Counted from the first letter of the stretch, positions 19,521 to 29,281 are shown. The stretch: DNA of 64,000 bases from Roseovarius sp. THAF9 (GCF_009363715.1 NZ_CP045404.1:340001-404000); one strand, 5' to 3'. Numbers and translations: made by a program. Notes: generated from the letters alone by a model not told the origin.

Positions 19521-20211
19521 TGCGCTTCGCGCGGCGCTGATGGCGCCCGTGCTGGTGCCCCAGGTGGCCTGGGTCGTGCTGCGCGCCGCGCGCCTGCCCG
19601 AGGCGGCGGGCCCGCGCGAAGGCGTGTCGGGCGAAGGCCCGGACCTGCGGCTGTTGATCCTGGGTGACAGTTCCGGCGCGGGCGTGGGCGTCGAGACGCA
19701 GGAGGACGCGCTGGCCGGGCGGCTGGTGGCGCATCTTGCGCCGCGTTTTCGCGTGCACTGGCGGTTGGAGGCGCGGGGCGGGGCGACCACGACAACCGCC
19801 CTGGCCGATCTGGGGCGAATGCCGCCTGCGGAATTCGACGTGGCGGTGATCGCGCTGGGCGTGAACGACGCCAAGAACGGGATGCGCCGGGCGCGGTGGC
19901 GGCGCAACTACGGCGACCTCGTGGCGCATTTGCAAGAGCGGTTCGGCGTGACGCGCATCGTCGCCTCGGGCGTGCCGCCGCTGGGGGTGTTTCCGCTGCT
20001 GCCGGGCCCTCTGCGCGGGGTTCTCGGGCGGCGCGCGGCGGCACTGGATGCCGAGCTGCGTGACCTCGTGGCGCAAAACCCCGCGCTGCGCTACGTTTCG
20101 ATGGCGTTCCCGATGGACCGGGGCCTGATAGCCGAAGACGGGTTTCATCCCGCCGCGCCCTTGTATGACATGTGGGCGGGCCGGGTGGCGGAGCGGATCA
20201 GGGAGGGCTGA
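19513..20211 (+). CDS. SGNH/GDSL hydrolase family protein
   Basis: In this 232-residue protein LLILGDSSGAGVGVE holds the nucleophilic serine block, ALGVNDAKNG the block III asparagine, and AEDGFHPAAPLYD the catalytic Asp-x-x-His. GDSL enzymes hydrolyse esters or act on lipids and acetylated glycans; the substrate here is unknown. A short hydrophobic N-terminus (LMAPVLVPQVAWVVL) may anchor it in the membrane. ATG 19513 overlaps the DUF2161 stop; a GTG at 19498 is an alternative. Confidence 0.8.
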   Translation: MRDALRAALMAPVLVPQVAWVVLRAARLPEAAGPREGVSGEGPDLRLLILGDSSGAGVGVETQEDALAGRLVAHLAPRFRVHWRLEARGGATTTTALADLGRMPPAEFDVAVIALGVNDAKNGMRRARWRRNYGDLVAHLQERFGVTRIVASGVPPLGVFPLLPGPLRGVLGRRAAALDAELRDLVAQNPALRYVSMAFPMDRGLIAEDGFHPAAPLYDMWAGRVAERIREG

Positions 20212-20216
20212 GCGTC

Positions 20217-21068
20217 ATGCTGTGTCGGATCGGTGAGGTGGAGGTGTGGCGCATCCTGGAAATCGACGCGCCGTTTCTTGCACCCGAAGAGATGTTCCCG
20301 GGCGCTGGCCCGGATGTGGGCCGCGTCATCGCCGAGAAGGTGCCGGGCGGGCTATGTCCCCGGACGGGGCGCGTGATGCTGCCGATCCAGGGCTTTCTGC
20401 TGAAGACGCCGGGTCACGTGATCCTGGTGGATACCTGCGTGGGCAACCACAAGACCGCGCCGAGCTTTCCGGACTGGCATCAGCGCGACACGCCGCGTTT
20501 TTTGGATGCGCTGGGGGCGGCGGGCGTCGGCGTGGAGGATATCGACTACGTGCTGTGCACGCATCTGCATGTGGATCACATCGGTTGGAACACGCGGCTG
20601 CTGGACGGGCGCTGGGTGCCGACGTTCCCCAACGCGCGCTACCTGCTGCCGAAGGCGGATGAGGCGTTCTATGCCGAGAAAGCCAGGGGCATGTATGACG
20701 AGAGCCTCCTGCCGGTGATCGAGGCCGGGCAGGCGGAACTGGTCGAGGGCGCGCACGGGGTCGGTGATCATGTGACGCTGATGCCGACGCCGGGGCATAC
20801 CGGGGGGCATGTGTCGGTCCGGGTGCAAAGCGGCGGGGCCGAGGCGGTGATCACCGGGGATGCCATCCACAGCGCGGCGCAATGCTGGCATCCCGAGTGG
20901 CACTTTACCTTCGATAAGTCGCCGGAGCAGGCGGTACGCTCGCGCCGGGCTTTGCTGGAGCATGCGGTGGAGCGGGATGCGCGGGTACTGGGCACGCATT
21001 TCCGGCTGCCGTCGCTGGGCCGGGTGCGGGTTGCGGGGTACGCATTCGCGTTTGTGGAGGATGTGTAG
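20217..21068 (+). CDS. MBL-fold metallo-hydrolase
   Basis: This 283-residue metallo-beta-lactamase-fold protein binds metal through CTHLHVDHIGWN (HxHxDH), TPGHTGGHVS and VITGDAIHS, with a final GTHFRLP histidine. The subgroup resembles AHL-lactonase/quorum-quenching and aryl-ester hydrolases of the same fold, but the motif set is shared by many hydrolases, so the substrate is open. ATG 20217 follows AGGGAGG at optimal distance. Its TAG stop falls within the inverted repeat at 21065-21141. Confidence 0.82.
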   Translation: MLCRIGEVEVWRILEIDAPFLAPEEMFPGAGPDVGRVIAEKVPGGLCPRTGRVMLPIQGFLLKTPGHVILVDTCVGNHKTAPSFPDWHQRDTPRFLDALGAAGVGVEDIDYVLCTHLHVDHIGWNTRLLDGRWVPTFPNARYLLPKADEAFYAEKARGMYDESLLPVIEAGQAELVEGAHGVGDHVTLMPTPGHTGGHVSVRVQSGGAEAVITGDAIHSAAQCWHPEWHFTFDKSPEQAVRSRRALLEHAVERDARVLGTHFRLPSLGRVRVAGYAFAFVEDV

Positions 21069-21141
21069 GGTGCGTTTTCAACGCACCGTGCCGGAACGGT
21101 GGTTGTCGGCCCAAAACAGGTGCGTTGAAAACGCACCCTAC
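21065..21141. repeat. paired inverted repeat shared by two convergent gene ends
   Basis: GTAGGGTGCGTTTTCAACGC at the left is mirrored by GCGTTGAAAACGCACCCTAC at the right, with 30 bp between. Each arm is itself palindromic (GGTGCGTT ... AACGCACC). The stop TAG of the MBL gene and the stop TAG of deoD both lie inside the arms. It probably serves as a bidirectional terminator. A related GTAGGGTGG ... CCCACG hairpin is at 52545-52568. Confidence 0.8.
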
Positions 21142-21842
21142 GCAAACGCCGCTTGCAGCGCGATGTCCACCATGTCGCCGAAGCTGGCCTCGCGTTCTTC
21201 GCTGGGCAGGGCCTCGCCGGTTTGCAGATGGTCCGACACGGTCAGCACCGACAGCGCCCGCGCGCCATGGCGGGCGGCCAGCGTGTACATCTCGGCGGTC
21301 TCCATCTCGACGGCGAGGATGCCGTGGCGGGTCATTTGCTCGTTCAGGTCGGGCCGCTCGTCATAGAACGTGTCCGACGAATAGATTCCGCCGACGTGAT
21401 GCGGCACGCCCCGCGCCTCGGTCGCGGCCACGGCGGCCCGCAACAGGCCCCAATCGGCGCAGGGGGCGTAGTTCAGCTCGCGGAAGATGGTCGAGGAGGG
21501 CGTGCCGACGCTGCTGGCGGTCATGGCGATTATCACGTCGCGCAGGGCCACATGCGGCTGCATCGCGCCGGTCGATCCGATGCGGATCAGCGTTTTTGCG
21601 CCAAAGTCGCGCAAAAGTTCGTTGGCATAGATCGACAGGCTCGCCATGCCCATCCCGCTGCCTTGGATCGTCACGGGATGGCCCTGCCAGGTGCCGGTAA
21701 AGCCCAGCATCCCGCGCACCGCGTTGATCTGGCGCGGCGCATCCAAGAACCGCTCGGCGGCCCATTTGGCGCGCATCGGATCGCCGGGCATCAGGACGGT
21801 TTCGGCAATGTCGCCGGGTGCGGCGCCGATGTGGATTGTCAT
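21138..21842 (-). CDS. deoD: purine-nucleoside phosphorylase, DeoD type
   Basis: The 234-residue hexameric-type enzyme splits purine nucleosides with phosphate to base and ribose 1-phosphate in nucleoside salvage. [26 protein letters not shown] contains the family start and the phosphate-binding GDP-x-[12 protein letters not shown] follows, and [16 protein letters not shown] with SDHLQTGE form the base site with its aspartate. ATG 21842 follows GAGGGGAG. No other deo genes are adjacent. Confidence 0.92.
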   Translation of the reverse strand: MTIHIGAAPGDIAETVLMPGDPMRAKWAAERFLDAPRQINAVRGMLGFTGTWQGHPVTIQGSGMGMASLSIYANELLRDFGAKTLIRIGSTGAMQPHVALRDVIIAMTASSVGTPSSTIFRELNYAPCADWGLLRAAVAATEARGVPHHVGGIYSSDTFYDERPDLNEQMTRHGILAVEMETAEMYTLAARHGARALSVLTVSDHLQTGEALPSEEREASFGDMVDIALQAAFA

Positions 21843-21908
21843 GGGGCTCCCCTCGGGTTCTGGATCGCGGTAAGGTAACGTCTGAACCTGCCGCCGCAAG
21901 AGAGGGAA

Positions 21909-22442
21909 ATGTTGATACGGTCGATTATCCTGTGGGGTTTCTGCCTAGCGCTGCCATGCGCGGGGGCGGCGCAATCCGCCCACGAGATCGCCGTGGCGCG
22001 ACAGGTCCTGGCAGACGCGCAGGCGCGCTCGGTGGCCGAGAACCGCGAATTTTGCGGCTATATCGGCTATACCGCCGCAGGCCGGCTGGCCACCACGAAG
22101 GCGCGGCGCGGATACCTGAACTACTGCGAGCCGCGCTGGCCGGAGCGTCTGCGCGTGGTGGCGTCCTGGCACACGCACGGGGCTTATGACGACGACGCAT
22201 GGTCCGAGGTGCCCACCGTCAACGACCTCCGCGCCGACAAGGGCGAGGGTATCAACGGCTATATCGGCACGCCGGCCGGGCGGCTGTGGTTTCTCGACAC
22301 GCGCCGCATGGAGGTGCGCCAGCTCTGCGGTCCGGGCTGCATCCCCGCTGATCCGGGTCACGTAATGGGGGCCGAGGGGCCGATCGCGCGCTCCTACACC
22401 CTGCGTGAATTGATGCGGCGCGAGGCCGCGCAATTTCCCTGA
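21909..22442 (+). CDS. secreted DUF4329-like protein
   Basis: This 177-residue protein has a signal peptide ([23 protein letters not shown]). The mature part has a JAB/MPN-like pattern: [25 protein letters not shown], where H-x-H and a following S/D series resemble a metalloisopeptidase site, then [15 protein letters not shown]. This matches DUF4329. Six cysteines could form disulfides in the periplasm. Function is unknown. GAGGG is just upstream of the ATG; the gene diverges from deoD. Confidence 0.62.
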   Translation: MLIRSIILWGFCLALPCAGAAQSAHEIAVARQVLADAQARSVAENREFCGYIGYTAAGRLATTKARRGYLNYCEPRWPERLRVVASWHTHGAYDDDAWSEVPTVNDLRADKGEGINGYIGTPAGRLWFLDTRRMEVRQLCGPGCIPADPGHVMGAEGPIARSYTLRELMRREAAQFP

Positions 22443-22461
22443 GCCGGGGCGCGAGGGCGCC

Positions 22462-22902
22462 TTAGCGGGTATACTTGATGAAAGGCGTCAGCTGCCCGAT
22501 CCGGTCGTAAAGCTGGCGCGCTTGGGCATTGAAATCCTGCGTCATCCAATAGACCGAAGGCGTGCCGTTGGCATCGGCGGCGTTATAGACCGCCTCGATC
22601 AGCTTTCGGCCCACGCCGGTGCCGCGCACGGACGGATCGGCGTAGAGGTCCTGAAGGTAACAGATCTTCTCGACCCGCCAGTTATGCGGGTGAAAGATGT
22701 AATGTACGAGGCCCACGGGCGTCTCGTTGTCGAGCGCCAGCAGGCCGTTCTGGTCCGTCACCTCGGGGGCGCAAAGGCGGGCAAAGGTGGTCTGGTAAAC
22801 CTCCTCGCTGACGCTGCTTTCGTAGAATTCCAGGTAGGCGGTCCAGAGTCTGCGCCAGTCGGTTTCGTCCTGGGGGGCGATGGGGCGGATGGAAAGGGTC
22901 AT
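22462..22902 (-). CDS. GNAT family N-acetyltransferase
   Basis: In this 146-residue acetyl-CoA-dependent acetyltransferase, LQDLYADPSVRGTGVGRKLIEAV is the beta4-alpha3 region with the R-G-x-G-x-G/K acetyl-CoA loop, and the C-terminal SVYWMTQDFNAQARQLYDRIG is typical of GNATs acting on small amines or amino acids. The acceptor is unknown. ATG 22902 with GGAG 7 nt upstream is preferred over a 34-residue extension. Confidence 0.85.
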   Translation of the reverse strand: MTLSIRPIAPQDETDWRRLWTAYLEFYESSVSEEVYQTTFARLCAPEVTDQNGLLALDNETPVGLVHYIFHPHNWRVEKICYLQDLYADPSVRGTGVGRKLIEAVYNAADANGTPSVYWMTQDFNAQARQLYDRIGQLTPFIKYTR

Positions 22903-23050
22903 GGCAAGGCTCCGGACGCTGCAGATCGCAGTTTGTCGCGCGGGGCAGGCGGATTCCAGCATTTTTTCGCCGAACGGATTGCAACCGGCGGATCGACTGG
23001 CCATGTCTCATCCAACCGCAAACCAAGACAACCCCGTCGAGGAGACCATA

Positions 23051-23587
23051 ATGATTTCACGTATCGCAATCGCCACCGCATCCGCACTGGCGCTGGGCAC
23101 CGCCGGCTTCGCACAGGAAGCCACGCAAGACACCCAAGCGGAAGGCGCGGCCACCGAGACGACCAAGCAGGAGCCGACCAAGTCGCTGGCAAAGATCGAG
23201 CCGGCCGAAGGCATCAGCAACGAGACGCTGAGCGACGAGAAAGTCGCGTCGTTCGTGCAGGCGCTGGCGGCGGTCAACACCGTGGCCCAGCACTTCGTGC
23301 CCCGGATCGAGGCCGAGGAGGATGGCGAGAAACGCGCCGAGCTGATGGCCTATGCTAACGATTCGATCGTCAACTCGATCGAAGTGATTGCCGACATCAC
23401 CCCGGCGGAATTCAAGGCGATCGATATCGCGGCGCAGGAAGATCAGGAACTAAACGACCGGATCATGGCCGAGCTCAAGACCGCCGCTGCTGAAGGCAAG
23501 GCCGCGCAGGAAAACGCGGAGGATGCCGGCGCTGCGGCCGAAGGCGCCGAGGGGGCTGCCGAAACCGAAGAAGAGACCACCGAGTAA
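23051..23587 (+). CDS. DUF4168-like secreted protein
   Basis: The 178-residue protein has a signal peptide (MISRIAIATASALALGTAGFAQ). A helical core (NETLSDEKVASFVQALAAVNTVAQHF ... ITPAEFKAIDIAAQEDQELNDRIM) fits DUF4168, and the C-terminus is a low-complexity Glu/Ala/Gly tail. No function is established. GAGGAGACC sits just before the ATG. It is likely a periplasmic protein. Confidence 0.68.
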   Translation: MISRIAIATASALALGTAGFAQEATQDTQAEGAATETTKQEPTKSLAKIEPAEGISNETLSDEKVASFVQALAAVNTVAQHFVPRIEAEEDGEKRAELMAYANDSIVNSIEVIADITPAEFKAIDIAAQEDQELNDRIMAELKTAAAEGKAAQENAEDAGAAAEGAEGAAETEEETTE

Positions 23588-23662
23588 GCGCGCCGGTCAT
23601 CCGGCACGCCGTATGCGTTCCGGGGTCGCGCCCGATCCCTCCGCGGACGACCCCGGGACGTA

Positions 23663-24049
23663 TCAGAACAGACCGTTATCGTTGGCCGACTGGCCGGTGA
23701 TGATCTGCAGGACATCCCAGTGTTCGACGATCTTGCCGTTCTCGTCGAAGCGGAAAATGTCCATCCCCGCGTAATCGTCGCTGCCCGGCCATGTCTGGTG
23801 GCAATGCAGCACCACGAGGTCGCCTTCCGCCACGGCTCGGACAAAGCGCACCTGCTTGCCCGGATACTCCTGCGCCATCCGCTCGAAATAGTCGATGAAG
23901 GCGTCCTTGCCGTCGGCGACATGCGGATTGTGTTGTATGTAAACGTCGCCCGCGAAACGCGCGATGGCGTCGCGCGGACGGCATTGATTGAACATCAGGT
24001 CGTAAAAGGCCATCGCGTTGGCCTTGTTGCGATCCGTCTGGCCGGTCAC
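23663..24049 (-). CDS. SnoaL-like nuclear transport factor 2 fold protein
   Basis: This 128-residue single-domain protein carries the SnoaL-like pattern [50 protein letters not shown] and [20 protein letters not shown]. Members are small cyclases, isomerases or unassigned. The start overlaps the ecm stop (ATGA), so it is translated by coupling with ethylmalonyl-CoA mutase. That context hints at an accessory role in the pathway, but the sequence does not prove it. Confidence 0.78.
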   Translation of the reverse strand: MTGQTDRNKANAMAFYDLMFNQCRPRDAIARFAGDVYIQHNPHVADGKDAFIDYFERMAQEYPGKQVRFVRAVAEGDLVVLHCHQTWPGSDDYAGMDIFRFDENGKIVEHWDVLQIITGQSANDNGLF

Positions 24050-26025
24050 TCCGCCGCGACGGCCTTGGGATCGGCCAGCGTGACGATATCCATCATGATC
24101 GTGTTCAGCTCGAAATCCTTGGGCGTGTAGACCCGCGCCACGCCCATTTCCAGCAGACGCTTGGCATCCTCATCGGGGATGATCCCGCCGACGATCAGCG
24201 GGACGTGGCCCAGCCCCGCCTCGCGCATTCGGTTCAGAAGGTCTTCGACCAGCGGCATGTGGCTGCCTGACAGGATCGACAGGCCGATCACATGCGCCTC
24301 GTCATCGAGCGCGGCGGTGACGATTTCCTCGGGTGTCAGGCGGATGCCTTCGTAAGAAATGTCCATGCCGCAGTCGCGGGCGCGGAAGGCGATCTGCTCG
24401 GCGCCGTTGGAATGGCCGTCAAGGCCCGGCTTGCCCATCAGGAATTTCAGGCGGCGGCCCAGCTTGTCGCTGACCGCATCGACCGCATCGCGGATATCGT
24501 CAAGGCCCTCGGTGCGGTTCGACGGGCTGCCGGAAACGCCGGTGGGGCCGCGATACTGGCCGTGGATCTGGCGCATCTGTTCGGCCCATTCGCCGGTGGT
24601 CACGCCGGCCTTGGCTGCCGCAATCGAGGCAGGCATTATGTTTTCGTTCATCGACGCGGCCTCGCGCAGGGCCGCCAGCGCGGTTTTCACGGCCTCGTCG
24701 TCACGCTCTTCGCGCCACGCGTTCAGGCGGTCGATCTGTTCTGCCTCGGTCGCGGGGTCGACGCGCATGATGCCGCCATCCTCGGATTGCAGCGGGCTGG
24801 GCTCGGAGGTGGTGAACTTGTTGACGCCCACAACGGTTGTCTCGCCCGCCTCGATCCGGCCCAGCCGGTCGGCGTTGCTGTCCACCAGCCGCGCCTTCAT
24901 GTGCTCAATCGCGCCGATGGCGCCGCCCATGCTGTCGAGCGTCTCAAGCTCCTGCCGGGCGCTTTCCTTCAACTGCTCGACACGGGCGTCGACGGCGGGG
25001 TTGCCATCGAACAGGTCCTCGTATTCCAAGAGGTCGGTCTCATACGCCAGGATCTGTTGCATCCGCATCGACCATTGCTGATCCCACGGGCGGGGCAGGC
25101 CAAGCGCCTCGTTCCAGGCGGGCAGTTGCACGGCGCGCGCGCGGGCCTTTTTCGACAGCGTCACCGCCAGCATCTCGATCAGGATACGGTAGACGTTGTT
25201 TTCCGGCTGCTGTTCGGTCAGGCCGAGGCTGTTGACCTGAACGCCATAGCGGAAGCGGCGGAACTTGGGGTTCTCCACGCCGTAGCGGGTTTGCAGGATC
25301 TCGTCCCACAGGTCGACGAAGGCGCGCATCTTGCACATCTCGGTCACGAAGCGGATGCCGGCGTTGACGAAAAAGCTGATCCGCCCCGCCAGCGCCGGGA
25401 AGTCTTCCTCGGGCACGCGCGGCTTCAGTTCGTCCAGCACGGCGCAGGCGGTGGCCAGCGCAAAGGCCAGCTCCTGCTGCGGCGTCGCGCCGGCCTCCTG
25501 CAGGTGGTAGGAACAGACGTTCATCGGGTTCCACTTGGGGATATGGGTGTAGCAGTATTCGGCCACGTCCCCGATCATCTTGAGGCTGGGTTTCGGCGGG
25601 CAGATATAGGTGCCGCGCGACAGGTATTCCTTGATCAGGTCGTTCTGCACGGTGCCCTGCAGGGCGCTGACATCCGCGCCCTGTTCCTCGGCCACGGCGA
25701 TATAGAGCGCCAGAAGCCACGGCGCGGTGGCGTTGATGGTCATTGAAGTGTTCATCTGGTCGAGCGGGATCTGGTCGAACAGCGTGCGCATGTCGCCGAG
25801 ATGACAGACTGGCACGCCGACCTTGCCGACCTCGCCCTTGCTGAGCACGTGATCGCTGTCATAGCCCGTCTGCGTGGGCAGGTCGAACGCCACGCTGAGG
25901 CCGGTCTGCCCCTTGGCGAGGTTGCCGCGATAGAGCGCGTTCGAGGCCTTGGCGGTGGAGTGGCCGGCATAGGTGCGGATCAACCAGGGACGATCCTTGG
26001 GGGTGTCATTCTGCATCTGCGACAT
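24046..26025 (-). CDS. ecm: ethylmalonyl-CoA mutase
   Basis: This is a 659-residue single-chain B12 mutase of the methylmalonyl-CoA mutase superfamily, historically MeaA, converting (2R)-ethylmalonyl-CoA to methylsuccinyl-CoA in the ethylmalonyl-CoA pathway. The TIM-barrel half begins [20 protein letters not shown]; the cobalamin domain has [13 protein letters not shown] (D-x-H-x-x-G), then GLSILSGSH and PLIVGGIIP. The context with ccr 1.9 kb away supports Ecm over methylmalonyl-CoA mutase, which normally carries a longer N-terminus. The upstream region 26040-26170 is AT-richer and probably holds its promoter. Confidence 0.92.
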   Translation of the reverse strand: MSQMQNDTPKDRPWLIRTYAGHSTAKASNALYRGNLAKGQTGLSVAFDLPTQTGYDSDHVLSKGEVGKVGVPVCHLGDMRTLFDQIPLDQMNTSMTINATAPWLLALYIAVAEEQGADVSALQGTVQNDLIKEYLSRGTYICPPKPSLKMIGDVAEYCYTHIPKWNPMNVCSYHLQEAGATPQQELAFALATACAVLDELKPRVPEEDFPALAGRISFFVNAGIRFVTEMCKMRAFVDLWDEILQTRYGVENPKFRRFRYGVQVNSLGLTEQQPENNVYRILIEMLAVTLSKKARARAVQLPAWNEALGLPRPWDQQWSMRMQQILAYETDLLEYEDLFDGNPAVDARVEQLKESARQELETLDSMGGAIGAIEHMKARLVDSNADRLGRIEAGETTVVGVNKFTTSEPSPLQSEDGGIMRVDPATEAEQIDRLNAWREERDDEAVKTALAALREAASMNENIMPASIAAAKAGVTTGEWAEQMRQIHGQYRGPTGVSGSPSNRTEGLDDIRDAVDAVSDKLGRRLKFLMGKPGLDGHSNGAEQIAFRARDCGMDISYEGIRLTPEEIVTAALDDEAHVIGLSILSGSHMPLVEDLLNRMREAGLGHVPLIVGGIIPDEDAKRLLEMGVARVYTPKDFELNTIMMDIVTLADPKAVAAE

Positions 26026-26177
26026 CGGGCGGCCTCGTGAATCGGTTTGCGAAATTTTCTTTCAACAGCGGCAAACTATTCGGAATTATGTGACGCTGTC
26101 AATTCGCTGCGTTGCGGCAATTCGGGCGTAGCGGGGTTGAGTTGCCCATTAAGCCGACACGGCAGGCTATTATCCCT

Positions 26178-26380
26178 CGCGCGGAATCAAGGCCGAAGGC
26201 CGCCGCGCGATCGCCCGTTGACCGAAAGGCGATTGCCTGCAATCGCCGAAAGGGGGACCGCCCCCCGGGCTGGCGATCGGATGCCGTAGGCGCTTCGATT
26301 TGAAGTTTTCCGGAGTTGGCTTGGATAAAGTGCCATGAACCACTGTCGGTTCGCCAGCCCGCGGTCTGTCAATCGCGCGG
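26178..26380 (+). repeat. dispersed intergenic repeat family 1, copy A (full length)
   Basis: This 203-bp element between ecm and the PlsB-like gene begins CGCGCGGAATCAAGG. It has GC hairpins including GGCGATTG-CCTG-CAATCGCC, then CCGCCCCCCGGGCTGGCG, a core CTTCGATTTGAA ... ATAAAGTGCCATGAAC, and a mirrored end GCCAGCCCGCGGTCTGTC. It matches 52250-52430 and the reverse of 11526-11700. A run of ten C follows at 26383-26392. Confidence 0.8.
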
Positions 26381-26429
26381 CACCCCCCCCCATGCCCGTT
26401 TTCCTTTGTACCCCCTCACGCGGGCTGGC

Positions 26430-27818
26430 ATGGTGCGCTGGATGACGCAAACGGTTGAACTTCCCCTCTGGCTCTTGGTGCTGATCCTGCTGTTTGCGGC
26501 GGTCACCTTTGCCTCGCATTTCCTGTTCCCCTCGGTGCGCTGGTTCTTTCGCCGCCGGATGGAGCGGGTGGTGAACCGCCTGAACCAGCGGCTGGAGCGC
26601 AAGATCGAGCCGTTCAAGCTGGCGCGTCGCTATGACATGATCCAGCGGCTGATCTATGACCCCGAGGTCAGCAAGGCCATCGCCGAACACGCGCAGGAAA
26701 ACGGCATCCCCGAGAACGTGGCCTTCGAAAAGGCCAAACGGTACGCGCGCGAGATCGTGCCGAGCTTTTCCGCCACGGCCTATTTCGGCATCGCGATCCG
26801 GTTGGCCAAGCTGTTGAGTACGGCGCTTTACCGCGTGCGGATGGGGCGGTTCGACGAAGAAGGCATCGGCAAGATCGACCCCGACGCTACGGTGATCTTC
26901 GTGATGAACCACCGGTCCAACATGGATTATGTGCTGGTCACATGGCTTGCCGCCGAGCAGTCGGCGCTCAGTTACGCCGTGGGCGAATGGGCGCGGGTCT
27001 GGCCGCTCAGTCGGCTGATCCGGACGATGGGCGCGTATTTCATCCGACGCCGGTCGCTCAATGCGCTCTATCGCCGGGTTCTGGCGCGCTATGTCGGCAT
27101 GGCGACGGATGGCGGTGTGACGCAGGCGGTTTTCCCCGAGGGCGGCCTGAGCCTTGACGGGGCGCTGGCCAAGCCAAAGCTGGGCATCCTGAAATACATC
27201 ATCGAGGAACGCAAGCCGGACGGGCGCGACGTGGTCTTCGTGCCGGTCGCCGTCAATTATGACCGGGTGTTCGAGGATCGCATCCTTGTCGCGGCGGGCA
27301 AGGCGGGCAAGCGCCGCTTTGGGGCCAACATCAGCGTCGTGGCGGGCTTCGTGCTGAAACAGGTCTGGCTGTGGGTCACGCGGCGCTATCACCGTCACGG
27401 CTATGCCGCGGTCAGTTTCGGCGCGCCGGTGTCGTTGTCTGCGTTTCAGCGCGAACACCCCGGCGCCCCGGTCGAAACCTTGGGCGAGCGCCTGATGGCG
27501 CGGATCGGGGAGGAGGTGCCGGTACTGCCGGTGCCAATGGTCGCTCGTGCCCTGCTGGATGCTGAGGCGCCGCTGCCCGAGGCGGAGCTGAAAGAGGTGC
27601 TCGCCAAGATGACCGACAGCCTGGGGCAGGCGCATGTTCACGTCGCCCGAGAGGACCTGGGATACTCCGTGGAGGTCGGCCTGCGCATCCTGCGCAAGCG
27701 CGGGCTGGTCCGCGACACCGCGCAGGGTATCGAAATCGTCCCCGAAGAGTGCGACCTGCTGGTCTATTACGCCAATTCCATCCGCCAGTTTTTCGCAGGT
27801 GCGGCGCAAAAAGGCTGA
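26430..27818 (+). CDS. glycerol-3-phosphate acyltransferase (PlsB-like)
   Basis: In this 462-residue membrane-associated acyltransferase one N-terminal hydrophobic helix (LPLWLLVLILLFAAVTFASHF) precedes the PlsC/PlsB domain: VMNHRSNMDYVL has the catalytic H-x4-D, GAYFIRRRS is motif II, and AVFPEGGLSLDG motif III, then FVPVAVNYDRV motif IV. It should acylate glycerol 3-phosphate in phospholipid synthesis. The C-terminal 120 residues are extra. An earlier in-frame start lies inside repeat copy A, so ATG 26430 (or 26442) is chosen; no strong RBS is visible. The gene sits between ecm and ccr. Confidence 0.85.
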   Translation: MVRWMTQTVELPLWLLVLILLFAAVTFASHFLFPSVRWFFRRRMERVVNRLNQRLERKIEPFKLARRYDMIQRLIYDPEVSKAIAEHAQENGIPENVAFEKAKRYAREIVPSFSATAYFGIAIRLAKLLSTALYRVRMGRFDEEGIGKIDPDATVIFVMNHRSNMDYVLVTWLAAEQSALSYAVGEWARVWPLSRLIRTMGAYFIRRRSLNALYRRVLARYVGMATDGGVTQAVFPEGGLSLDGALAKPKLGILKYIIEERKPDGRDVVFVPVAVNYDRVFEDRILVAAGKAGKRRFGANISVVAGFVLKQVWLWVTRRYHRHGYAAVSFGAPVSLSAFQREHPGAPVETLGERLMARIGEEVPVLPVPMVARALLDAEAPLPEAELKEVLAKMTDSLGQAHVHVAREDLGYSVEVGLRILRKRGLVRDTAQGIEIVPEECDLLVYYANSIRQFFAGAAQKG

Positions 27819-27951
27819 TCTTTCTGCGTCTGCTGGGTTATAAAATTTCAAAAATCCATAAGTCGGCATTGCATTGTTGCGCGATGAAAGATATTTCAGT
27901 GCGGACAGGCGCGATTCTGCATCGCGGCAAATGCATATGAAGGAGGCCCCG

Positions 27952-29244
27952 ATGGCTCTGGACACCGAAACCGGAATCGCGCCCTACGACGCGCCCGAGA
28001 AAGACCTCTACGAGATCGGCGAACTGCCACCCCTGGGATATGTGCCCAAGCAGATGTATGCCTGGGCCATTCGCCGCGAACGTCACGGCGAGCCCGACAA
28101 GTCGTTCCAGGTCGAGGTGGTGGACACGCCGACGCTGGACAGCAACGAGGTGCTGGTGCTGGTGATGGCCGCGGGTGTGAACTACAACGGCATCTGGGCC
28201 GGCCTCGGTGAGCCGATCAGCCCCTTCGACGGGCATGGCGCCGATTACCACATCGCGGGCTCCGACGCGTCGGGCGTCGTGTGGGCCGTGGGCGACAAGG
28301 TCAAGAACTGGAAAGTGGGCGACGAGGTCGTGATCCACTGCAACCAGGACGACGGCAACGACATCCACTGCAACGGCGGCGACCCGATGTTCTCGCCCAC
28401 GCAGCGCATCTGGGGCTACGAGACGCCCGACGGATCGTTTGCGCAGTTCACCAACGTGCAGGCGCAACAGCTGATGCCGCGCCCCAAGCACCTGAGCTGG
28501 GAGGAAAGCGCGTGCTACACGCTGACGCTGGCCACCGCCTACCGGATGCTCTTTGGCCACCACCCGCATGAGCTCAAGCCCGGCCAAAACGTGCTGGTCT
28601 GGGGCGCCTCGGGCGGTTTGGGCTCCTTCGCGATCCAGCTGGCCAACACCGTGGGCGCAAATGCGATCGGCGTGATCTCGGACGAGGACAAGCGCGATTT
28701 CGTCATGTCCCTCGGGGCCAAGGGCGTGATCAACCGCAAGGACTTCAACTGCTGGGGCCAGCTGCCCAAGGTGAACAGCCCGGAATACAAGGACTGGTTC
28801 ACCGAGGCGCGCAAGTTCGGCAAGGCGATCTGGGACATCACCGGCAAGGGCAACAATGTCGACATTGTCTTCGAGCATCCCGGCGAGGCGACCTTTCCGG
28901 TCTCGACGTTGGTCTGCAAGAAGGGCGGCATGGTCGTGATCTGCGCCGGCACCACCGGGTTCAACTGTACCTTCGACGTGCGGTACATGTGGATGCACCA
29001 GAAGCGCCTGCAGGGTAGCCACTTTGCCCACCTGCAACAGGCCTCTTCCGCCAACCAGCTGGTGGTCGAGCGTCGCATCGACCCCTGCATGTCCGAGGTC
29101 TTCCCCTGGGACGAGATCCCGGGCGCGCATATGAAGATGCTGCGCAACGAGCACAAGCCGGGCAACATGGCGGTGCTGGTGCAATCCCCGCGAACGGGTC
29201 TGCGCACGGTCGAGGACGTGCTGGACGCCGGCAAGAAAGCTTAA
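27952..29244 (+). CDS. ccr: crotonyl-CoA carboxylase/reductase
   Basis: This 430-residue zinc-free medium-chain dehydrogenase/reductase reductively carboxylates crotonyl-CoA with NADPH and CO2 to ethylmalonyl-CoA, the key step of the ethylmalonyl-CoA pathway for acetate assimilation. GYVPKQMYAWAIRRERHGEP opens the family; VWGASGGLGSFAIQLA is the NADPH Rossmann loop; ICAGTTGFNCTFDVRYMWMHQKR is diagnostic of Ccr. AAGGAGG sits 6 nt before ATG 27952. A terminator follows at 29282. With ecm on the opposite strand it supplies two pathway steps. Confidence 0.96.
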   Translation: MALDTETGIAPYDAPEKDLYEIGELPPLGYVPKQMYAWAIRRERHGEPDKSFQVEVVDTPTLDSNEVLVLVMAAGVNYNGIWAGLGEPISPFDGHGADYHIAGSDASGVVWAVGDKVKNWKVGDEVVIHCNQDDGNDIHCNGGDPMFSPTQRIWGYETPDGSFAQFTNVQAQQLMPRPKHLSWEESACYTLTLATAYRMLFGHHPHELKPGQNVLVWGASGGLGSFAIQLANTVGANAIGVISDEDKRDFVMSLGAKGVINRKDFNCWGQLPKVNSPEYKDWFTEARKFGKAIWDITGKGNNVDIVFEHPGEATFPVSTLVCKKGGMVVICAGTTGFNCTFDVRYMWMHQKRLQGSHFAHLQQASSANQLVVERRIDPCMSEVFPWDEIPGAHMKMLRNEHKPGNMAVLVQSPRTGLRTVEDVLDAGKKA

Positions 29245-29281
29245 CGACTTCTCCCTGACGGGCCGGTTCGGCCCGCATCTG

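Noticed and set aside
20217..21068. MBL gene as an AHL lactonase linked to the quorum-sensing operon
   Set aside because: The HxHxDH motif is common to many MBL hydrolases and the gene is 8 kb away in another operon; not supportable from sequence.
26040..26100. Possible short-chain acyl regulator (PccR/ScfR-like) site TTTGCGAAA upstream of ecm
   Set aside because: Only one half resembles TTTGCAAA; the second half is absent, so it is not supported.
26187..27965. 592-codon minus-strand frame
   Set aside because: Antisense to the PlsB-like gene, with shadow composition; its N-terminal part crosses the ccr promoter and its C-terminal part is repeat copy A.
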